IMG/VR virus record: IMGVR_UViG_3300032156_000044
Span: 1 to 35,603 of that record
DNA from: a virus
Strand: one strand, 5' to 3'
DNA length: 35,603 bases
Part shown: in pieces, positions 29,505 to 35,603 of the stretch
Numbering within the stretch: the stretch's first letter is position 1
Layout: every line of letters starts with the position of its first letter
The notes under the pieces: model-generated
Seen by the model: the letters and a program-made list of their open reading frames with translations, nothing else
Database searches by the model: none
What the model was told of the DNA's origin: nothing
Position numbers and translations under genes: made by a program

Positions 29505-32500
29505 ATGGCAACGGATTTATTAAATAATTGTCACTTTGATCTAACCAAAATTAAGAAACTCTATATTGGTTCTAGATTATTTGTTACTGGCGCTCCAATT
29601 ACGTATCCGATTGTCTATTCTACTTTACCTGGTTCGGATGATTCCGTAATATCTTATTTAACTGCGAATATGACTACCATTACAATTGGTGGACAAATTA
29701 TCGCTATGGATGAGGTATGGAATACTGGTGAGAATATTACATTCACTGAAGAACTGGTTATTGATAATAAAAGCAAAAATTATGTCAAAACTCTGACATT
29801 TGATGTTTCTGGAATTGATCTGACTTTAGTTGACAAAACTGAACAATCGGCTTTATCAATTTATAATAATTTAGCTCCAACAAGTTGCTTGGTAATATTA
29901 ATTGATGAAAATGATAATGAATTAATAATTGGTTATGACAATCCATTAATTCTTGATACTGTTACTAATTCAATTGATATTGATAATAATGTTATGACAT
30001 TAACATATATTTCAACCAGTAAATCCAGAGCCAGAAATACGAGTTATACTTATAGTATTGATCCTACGCCATCTAATACTAGCACGCCAAGTCGTACTCC
30101 GACGCGCACACCATCATTATCAATAAGCGCAACTTTAACACCATCATTATCAATATCATCAACATTATCAATAACTCCAACAATTACGCCAACGATAACG
30201 CCATCGCTTTCAATAAGTTCAACACCACCTATAACTCCAACTGTTACGCCATCGTTATCGATATCAAGAACACCGACTCCAACTCCAAGTTTTGTTCCTG
30301 CAAGCATAACGCCAACTCTAACTATTACTCCAACAATAACACCGAGTACCACACCTCTAGTTGGAACACCGTTCATAACCGAATGGACTGTTTCTGGAGA
30401 TACAACAGATAGAACAATAACATTACCTTTATATAGTGGTACGACTGGATTAACATTTAATGCATATGTTGATTGGGGAGATGGTTCTGGATTATCAAAT
30501 ATATTATCATTTAATGATTCAAATCGAATTCATACTTATTCATCAAATGGTTCTTATCAAGTAAAAATTTATGGAGAGGCTCCAGGTTGGTTTATGCCTT
30601 TTATGGCAGTTGAAAACTATAAACTCACTAGTATCATAAATTGGGGCGATGCATCAGGATTTGGAGGATTTGAATATTTAGAATCTGGATTCGCTGATAC
30701 AAACATTAAATCAACTGGATCTGGTAAAATTCTAGCTAAACCAGGACTTGTAAGTTTAAATTCTATTTTCAATGCCTGTTATCTTCTTACTGGATGCACA
30801 AGCGGATTATTTGATAATTGTATAGAAGTAGAAGATTTTTCATTTGCATTTGTTTCTTGTCTTACTTTTAATTCTATTCCTGCAGATTTATTTAAATTTA
30901 ATATAAATGCTAAATCTTTTATCGCCACATTTGCTACTTGTTTATCACTTGATACTATTCCTGTTGATATTTTTAAACACAATATATTAGCTACTGATAT
31001 GAATGCTGTTTTTCAACAAACTAACATATCATCTATTCCATCAGGTATTTTTGATTATAATCCTCTTGTTACTAAATTTACACAAGCATTTGGTGGTTGT
31101 ACACAATTATCATCAGTGCCATCTGGAATTTTTGCACAAAATCTTTTAGTTACGAATTTTAGGCGCGTTTTTGAATTTTGTAATAATCTGCAACTTAATA
31201 ATCAAATATTTTATCTTTCAAGTGGAGATACTGCGACAAGATTCTTTAACCAGTCTGTTGATTTTACATATGCATTTCAAAGAACATCATTTACTGGAAT
31301 TCAAGGAATTGCGCCTGATTTATGGAATTGTGATTTTGGAACTGGAACAACAATAAGTACAAATGCTTTTGCTGGTGCTGGAAATAATTTAACATCAATT
31401 TCCAATTATTGTGATATTCCTGCTGCTTGGGGAGCAATTGCTTGTTCTCCATCACCAACGCCAACAGTAACTATTACTTCATCGAGGACCCCAACAATAA
31501 CGCCATCATTATCAATATCGGCGACACCATCATTAACACCAACCAGAACATCGTCATTATCTATTTCTGCTACGCCATCAATGACGCTTTCAATAACGCC
31601 AACTATAACATCATCATTGTCTATTTCTGCTACGCCATCCTTATCAATATCATCGTCTATGACGCCATCGATGACGCCATCATTATCAATATCAAAGACG
31701 CCATCAATAACATCAACTATTACGCCATCTTTATCAATATCATCATCTATGACGCCATCAATGACGCCATCATTATCTATATCTAAAACACCGTCAATAA
31801 CTCCATCATTAACTCCAACTCCATCTACAAGTCCAGCTCCAAGAGGATTTATAACAGAATGGAAAGTTAGTGGAGACGCCGCAGCAAGAACAATTGCATT
31901 ACCATTTACTGATAATGGAGTTTATAATGCAATAGTTAATTGGGGTGATGGTTCAATATCTGGAATCACATCTTATAATGACTCAAGAAGAACACATACA
32001 TACGCTTCAAATGGTACATATCAAGTAAGTATTTCTGGTGAAACTCCAGGTTGGAGTTTCCGTTATGGCTCAAGTTCTGATGCTTCGAAAGTAAATAATA
32101 TTGTATATTGGGGAGACGCCTCAATGTTTGGTGGATTCTCATATTTAGAATATGCATTTGAAGCTTGTATAACTATGAAATCATTAGGTACTGGAAAAAT
32201 ACTTGCTAAATCTGATTTAACAAGTTTAAAAGGTGCGTTAAGAAATCTATCAGTTTTAACTGGAATAACATCAAATTTATTTGACAATTGTATTAATGTT
32301 ACAGATGCGTCATTACTATTTGAATTTAATTTCGAGACAAGTTCGGCATCGACAGTTACAATACCAAATAATTTATTTGATTATATGACTGGCGTAACAA
32401 CATTTAACGAAGCATTTGATTATAACCATAATAGAATTAAAACTATACCAACTGGTTTATTTAAATATAATACTTTATGTATTGGTTTTAATAAAACATT

Positions 32501-33887
32501 TAGTGAACCAATTGTTACTTCAGGATTACAAATTAATCCTTGGACATTTTATACATCAAGTGGAGAAACATCAACTAGATTCTTAAATCAGGATGTTAAT
32601 TTTACTAATTGTTTCCGTAGAATATCATTTAGTGGAGCTCAAGGAAAAGCACCAGATTTATGGAATTGTAATTTTGGTAGTGGCACACCTACAAAAACAG
32701 GTTGTTTTAGTGGTGCTGGAAATGATTTAACATCAATTTCGAATTATTGTGACATTCCTGCTGCTTGGGGAGCAATTGCTTGTTCTCCATCACCAACGCC
32801 AACAGTGACTATTACTCCATCGAGGACACCAACGGTAACGCCAACAGTTTCACCAACGACAGGATTATCACCGACGCCAACTAAAACACTTTCGAAGACA
32901 CCAACGGTGACGCCATCATTATCTATATCATCATCTATGACGCCAACAGTAACACCAACCATAACAGCAACTCCAAGTACCACAATTACTCCAAGTATTA
33001 CTCCAAGTATTACTCCAAGTGAAACGCCTACTCCAAGTATTACTCCAAGTTTAACACCTTCAATATCAATTACTCCGAGTGTAACAGTAAGTATAACACC
33101 AAGTTTAAGTCCTGGTTATGTTCCTCCTCCAATGGTTGATTTCTTAATTGTAGGTGGTGGTGGTGGTTCATCTCAATACGCTGGTGGTGCTGGTGGTGGT
33201 GGATTTATTTACCGTACAGGAGAAACCATAACAACTGGTTCATTTAATGTCGTTGTTGGTGCTGGCGGTATTGGAGTTGGGCCTGCTGTTCCAAATAATG
33301 GTGGTAACTCTTCATTCTCTGGTATTACTGCTTATGGTGGTGGTGGTGGTGATGGTTATGGTAATACAGCAAGAAATGGTGCATCTGGTGGTGGTGTTAA
33401 AGCTGATATTGCTGGTGGCCAAGCAATTTATGGTTCTCAAGGAAATAACGGTGGTGCTGGTGGTACTTCTTATTATGCTGGTGGTGGAGGTGGAGCTGGT
33501 GAAGTTGGACAGGATGCTCAAGGAGGTGGAGGTACTGGTTCTGGTGGAAAAGGTGGAGATGGGTTACCTTGTTCAATAACAGGCGGAACAGTTTATTTTG
33601 GTGGTGGAGGTGGAGGATGCTGCTACTATGGAACTAAAGGTTTAGGTGGACTTGGTGGTGGTGGTTACGGTGGTGGTAATGGCGCTGCTCAACCTGGTAC
33701 TCCAAATACAGGTGGTGGTGCTGGTGGAGAAACTTATAATGTGCCTGGTGTTGATGGTGGTTCTGGAATTGTTATCGCTAGATTAAAAACAAGTGATTTT
33801 TCAAATATAACTGGTGGAACGCAAAGCATTGATGGTTCATATACAGTTGTGACTTTCACTTCAGATGGAACATTAGTTTTAAGTTAA
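29505..33887 (+). CDS. Giant modular adhesin: tail-tube domain, duplicated BspA-like domains, glycine-rich tip
   Basis: 1460 aa. About 1-185: tail-tube-like domain ([28 protein letters not shown]), a paralogue of 27377. TPS linker to about 288. About 289-645: a PKD-like start ([30 protein letters not shown]) and BspA/DUF285-type repeats ('F..C..l..IP.glF..n', e.g. [16 protein letters not shown]). TPS linker to about 780. About 781-1091: a second, diverged copy of that unit ([15 protein letters not shown]). TPS linker to about 1205. About 1209-1400: poly-glycine domain ([22 protein letters not shown]) ending [10 protein letters not shown], as in glycine-rich receptor-binding tips. Likely the main receptor adhesin. 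The two units share almost identical 128-bp 3' ends. Confidence 0.75.
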   Translation: MATDLLNNCHFDLTKIKKLYIGSRLFVTGAPITYPIVYSTLPGSDDSVISYLTANMTTITIGGQIIAMDEVWNTGENITFTEELVIDNKSKNYVKTLTFDVSGIDLTLVDKTEQSALSIYNNLAPTSCLVILIDENDNELIIGYDNPLILDTVTNSIDIDNNVMTLTYISTSKSRARNTSYTYSIDPTPSNTSTPSRTPTRTPSLSISATLTPSLSISSTLSITPTITPTITPSLSISSTPPITPTVTPSLSISRTPTPTPSFVPASITPTLTITPTITPSTTPLVGTPFITEWTVSGDTTDRTITLPLYSGTTGLTFNAYVDWGDGSGLSNILSFNDSNRIHTYSSNGSYQVKIYGEAPGWFMPFMAVENYKLTSIINWGDASGFGGFEYLESGFADTNIKSTGSGKILAKPGLVSLNSIFNACYLLTGCTSGLFDNCIEVEDFSFAFVSCLTFNSIPADLFKFNINAKSFIATFATCLSLDTIPVDIFKHNILATDMNAVFQQTNISSIPSGIFDYNPLVTKFTQAFGGCTQLSSVPSGIFAQNLLVTNFRRVFEFCNNLQLNNQIFYLSSGDTATRFFNQSVDFTYAFQRTSFTGIQGIAPDLWNCDFGTGTTISTNAFAGAGNNLTSISNYCDIPAAWGAIACSPSPTPTVTITSSRTPTITPSLSISATPSLTPTRTSSLSISATPSMTLSITPTITSSLSISATPSLSISSSMTPSMTPSLSISKTPSITSTITPSLSISSSMTPSMTPSLSISKTPSITPSLTPTPSTSPAPRGFITEWKVSGDAAARTIALPFTDNGVYNAIVNWGDGSISGITSYNDSRRTHTYASNGTYQVSISGETPGWSFRYGSSSDASKVNNIVYWGDASMFGGFSYLEYAFEACITMKSLGTGKILAKSDLTSLKGALRNLSVLTGITSNLFDNCINVTDASLLFEFNFETSSASTVTIPNNLFDYMTGVTTFNEAFDYNHNRIKTIPTGLFKYNTLCIGFNKTFSEPIVTSGLQINPWTFYTSSGETSTRFLNQDVNFTNCFRRISFSGAQGKAPDLWNCNFGSGTPTKTGCFSGAGNDLTSISNYCDIPAAWGAIACSPSPTPTVTITPSRTPTVTPTVSPTTGLSPTPTKTLSKTPTVTPSLSISSSMTPTVTPTITATPSTTITPSITPSITPSETPTPSITPSLTPSISITPSVTVSITPSLSPGYVPPPMVDFLIVGGGGGSSQYAGGAGGGGFIYRTGETITTGSFNVVVGAGGIGVGPAVPNNGGNSSFSGITAYGGGGGDGYGNTARNGASGGGVKADIAGGQAIYGSQGNNGGAGGTSYYAGGGGGAGEVGQDAQGGGGTGSGGKGGDGLPCSITGGTVYFGGGGGGCCYYGTKGLGGLGGGGYGGGNGAAQPGTPNTGGGAGGETYNVPGVDGGSGIVIARLKTSDFSNITGGTQSIDGSYTVVTFTSDGTLVLS
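31368..31495 (+). repeat. 128-bp domain-junction repeat, copy 1
   Basis: Bases 31368-31495 match 32706-32833 at all but about eight positions. It encodes the end of each BspA-like unit and the start of the next TPS linker ([18 protein letters not shown], then CSPSPTPTV). The remaining domain is much more diverged, so this end has been exchanged recently or is under strong selection. Confidence 0.8.
32706..32833 (+). repeat. 128-bp domain-junction repeat, copy 2
   Basis: Partner of 31368-31495, about eight differences, same reading frame. Confidence 0.8.
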
Positions 33888-33906
33888 ACTAAAAATAATA
33901 AAATTA

Positions 33907-33913
33907 GTTATAT
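33907..33913 (+). promoter_or_regulatory. GTTATAT late-promoter-like element (site F)
   Basis: GTTATAT, 20 bases upstream of the ATG at 33934, in the 46-base gap after the giant adhesin gene. A decoy ATG at 33927 opens only a short frame. Confidence 0.55.
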
Positions 33914-33933
33914 CTTATATATAAAAATGAATT

Positions 33934-34308
33934 ATGGAAAAACTTGTAGATTTATCTCTCAGCAGCGAATATGATTTGATTGTTGATAGAAATAAAAGCC
34001 TAGGTGTATCTGTTATATGTACTTATTTTTCCGGCTCAACTGAATATAATTATGATCTAACGCCATACTCTGGGGCAACAATTACCGTTAAAAACGATTC
34101 TGGAACGATTGTACAGACTTTCTCCACTCTTGATGGATCTATACTTCTTCAAGCTGGAGGCGTCTTTAAACTCGTTAAAACAGCGGAAGAAATGAATACC
34201 GTTCGCTCAGGCGTTTATCATTATGATATGTATTTGTCAAATAGTACATACCCAAAAAGAGCATTCCTAAGAGGAAAAATAACATACATTCAAAATATAA
34301 GTAATTAA
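33934..34308 (+). CDS. BppU-like baseplate / fibre-attachment protein
   Basis: 124 aa. An Ig-like beta sandwich is suggested by DLIVDRNKSLGVSVICTYF, LTPYSGATITVKNDSGTIVQ, a 'DGSILLQAGGVFKLVKT' segment and GVYHYDMYLSNSTYPKRAFL followed by RGKI. This order matches N-terminal domains of upper baseplate proteins (BppU type) that attach fibres to the tail. It sits 1 base before the GTSG fibre gene, so it is a good candidate for the fibre adaptor. The usual C-terminal helical part of BppU is missing, so it is a single-domain version. Confidence 0.65.
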   Translation: MEKLVDLSLSSEYDLIVDRNKSLGVSVICTYFSGSTEYNYDLTPYSGATITVKNDSGTIVQTFSTLDGSILLQAGGVFKLVKTAEEMNTVRSGVYHYDMYLSNSTYPKRAFLRGKITYIQNISN

Positions 34309-34309
34309 A

Positions 34310-35603
34310 ATGCCTAATTTAATATTAAATACGGATGTTGCGAAAGTGGTTATTAAGCCAGATCCAATATCAATTATATATACAGGAGTAACAAGTGGAA
34401 CTTCTGGAACGTCAGGAACATCTGGATCTGGTACTTCAGGAACATCTGGAACATCAGGTATAAATGGATCAAGCGGAACTTCTGGAATAAAAGGTTCAAG
34501 TGGAACATCTGGAACTTCTGGAACATCTGGTACTTCAGGAACATCTGGATTTGGTTCGTCTGGAACATCTGGTACATCTGGGCATGATGGTACATTTTTC
34601 GGCTCATCTGGCACATCTGGAACTTCTGGCATAAATGGATCTTCTGGAACTTCAGGAATAAACGGATCATCTGGAACTTCTGGAATAAAAGGCTCAAGCG
34701 GTACATCTGGAACATCTGGAACTTCAGGAACAAAAGGTACATCCGGAACTTCAGGAACATCTGGAATATCTGGAATTTCAGGAACATCTGGAACATCTGG
34801 TATAAATGGTTCATCTGGAACTTCTGGCATAAATGGCTCAAGTGGAACTTCAGGAATAAACGGATCAAATGGAACGTCTGGTACTTCGGGAACATCCGGA
34901 ACATCTGGATTTGGTTCATCTGGAACTTCTGGAACATCTGGACATGATGGTACATTTTTTGGATCATCTGGCACATCTGGAACTTCTGGCATAAATGGTT
35001 CATCAGGAACATCAGGCATAAATGGATCTTCAGGTTCTTCTGGTACTTCAGGAATAAATGGATCTTCTGGAACTTCAGGAATTTCTGGTAGTTCTGGGAC
35101 ATCTGGAATAAGCGGAAGTTCTGGAACATCTGGTATTTCTGGATCTTCTGGAACTTCTGGAATAGATGGTTCTTCTGGAACATCTGGAACTTCAGGAATA
35201 AATGGATCAAATGGAACATCTGGAACTTCTGGATTGGATGGTAGTTCAGGTACAAGCGGAACATCTGGTGTTTCCGGATCATCTGGAACTTCTGGAATTT
35301 CTGGTAGTTCAGGATCATCTGGAACTTCTGGTACATCTGGTATTTCTGGAACATCTGGAACTTCAGGATTAAATGGTAGTTCAGGTACAAGTGGAATATC
35401 TGGTTCTTCTGGAACTTCAGGAACATCTGGAACTTCTGGAATTTCTGGTAGTTCAGGATCATCTGGAACTTCTGGTACATCTGGTATTTCTGGATCTTCA
35501 GGTTCTTCTGGAACATCTGGAATTTCAGGATCATCTGGAACATCAGGAACATCTGGTATTTCTGGATCTTCAGGTTCTTCTGGAACATCTGGAATTTCAG
35601 GAT
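34310..35603 (+). CDS. GTSG-repeat tail fibre, N-terminal part (3' end cut by window edge)
   Basis: The frame starts at the ATG at 34310 (MPNLILNTDVAKVVIKPDPI) and is open to the end of the window. After a 27-residue head that likely binds the adaptor, the protein is Gly-Thr-Ser-Gly, Gly-Ile-Asn-Gly, Gly-Ser-Ser-Gly units almost without interruption, broken only by inserts such as GFGSSGTSGTSGHDGTFF, which occurs twice (near 34555 and 34915). The shaft is probably an extended trimeric fibre. The final 260 bases match the first 260 of the window in the same frame, so the gene most likely continues at base 2 and ends at 814 (about 615 aa). Repeat collapse in assembly may have changed the true length. 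Confidence 0.8.
   Translation, partial: MPNLILNTDVAKVVIKPDPISIIYTGVTSGTSGTSGTSGSGTSGTSGTSGINGSSGTSGIKGSSGTSGTSGTSGTSGTSGFGSSGTSGTSGHDGTFFGSSGTSGTSGINGSSGTSGINGSSGTSGIKGSSGTSGTSGTSGTKGTSGTSGTSGISGISGTSGTSGINGSSGTSGINGSSGTSGINGSNGTSGTSGTSGTSGFGSSGTSGTSGHDGTFFGSSGTSGTSGINGSSGTSGINGSSGSSGTSGINGSSGTSGISGSSGTSGISGSSGTSGISGSSGTSGIDGSSGTSGTSGINGSNGTSGTSGLDGSSGTSGTSGVSGSSGTSGISGSSGSSGTSGTSGISGTSGTSGLNGSSGTSGISGSSGTSGTSGTSGISGSSGSSGTSGTSGISGSSGSSGTSGISGSSGTSGTSGISGSSGSSGTSGISG
35344..35603 (+). repeat. Terminal repeat of window start (260 bp, 3 mismatches)
   Basis: Bases 35344-35603 align with 1-260 without gaps; differences are A/T at 127, 130 and 133 (35470, 35473, 35476). The frame is conserved across the join. 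Either the assembly ended in overlap of a circular or circularly permuted genome, or the two ends are different units of the same fibre repeat. Confidence 0.85.

Noticed and set aside
28433-30376. Minus-strand open frames rich in Val/Gly/Asp
   Set aside because: Shadows of TPS-linker DNA, low complexity in every frame.
34267-35588. Long minus-strand open frames opposite the fibre gene (250 and 404 codons)
   Set aside because: They are made of monotonous PDVPEVP-like or KFQMFQK-like units, the mirror of GTSG repeats; no starts with leaders, no promoters, and the plus frame has a natural C-terminal domain.
34397-35603. CRISPR-like array
   Set aside because: Repeats are short in-frame codon units without unique spacers of fixed length; they encode the fibre shaft.
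1-35603. tRNA genes, integrase, reverse transcriptase (DGR), toxin-antitoxin pair or anti-CRISPR
   Set aside because: I looked for cloverleaf-like stems, tyrosine/serine recombinase motifs, the RT YxDD signature and typical operon pairs and recognised none; absence by eye is not proof.

Overview
The window is most likely one complete genome of a tailed phage (Caudoviricetes, siphovirus type) infecting a member of the Bacteroidota. DNA is AT-rich. Gene starts lack Shine-Dalgarno sequences and sit behind A/T-rich leaders, as in Bacteroidota. Three leftward promoters match the Bacteroidota consensus TTTG-N19/20-TAnnTTTG. One tail protein carries a domain resembling SprB repeats, which occur in Bacteroidota surface adhesins. 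A long tape measure protein indicates a long tail; no sheath gene was recognised. No integrase, excisionase or CI-like repressor was recognised, so a lytic cycle is the simplest reading. The last 260 bases repeat the first 260 with 3 mismatches and in the same reading frame, which suggests a circular map of about 35.34 kb cut inside a Gly-Thr-Ser-Gly-repeat fibre gene.

Layout. 1-4990 (+): fibre C-terminus, C1q-like and TPS-linker appendage proteins, an M23 peptidase (probable lysin), a small helical protein, a two-cysteine mini-protein, portal, and a head-tail connector-like protein. 4994-9135 (-): a dense early-type block of thirteen small or regulatory genes, including a DnaJ-type zinc protein, a degenerate HNH protein, a PD-(D/E)XK-like protein, coiled-coil proteins, endonuclease VII and a winged-helix replication initiator with an origin-like repeat cluster inside it. 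9136-9476: a divergent control region with a possible small RNA and an attenuator-like hairpin. 9477-14184 (+): a zinc-finger/HTH protein, an ECF-like sigma factor, small unknowns, and terminase small and large subunits. 14243-15384 (+): a tail assembly chaperone with a TTTAAAC -1 frameshift site, then a zinc-ribbon protein. 15406-16364 (-): a small leftward accessory operon. 16434-34308 (+): neck proteins, a SprB-domain tail protein, a tail-hub-like protein, tape measure, capsid protease-scaffold, major capsid protein, tail tube, two giant tail-tube-domain/TPS-linker adhesins, a BppU-like protein and the start of the fibre gene.

How it may work. Two promoter classes appear. Leftward early-type genes have host-type promoters. 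Most rightward structural transcription units, plus three leftward ones, begin just downstream of a heptamer GTTATAT with no visible -35 partner. The phage encodes its own ECF-like sigma factor, so an early-to-late switch is a natural hypothesis. Capsid assembly uses portal, an XkdF-like protease fused to a scaffold, and the capsid protein. Adhesion modules (TPS-rich linkers, duplicated BspA-like/PKD-like domains, glycine-rich tip, GTSG fibre) look built for rapid exchange by recombination between short repeated DNA.

All homology calls rest on reading motifs by eye; no database or structure search was run, and motif counts were made by eye.
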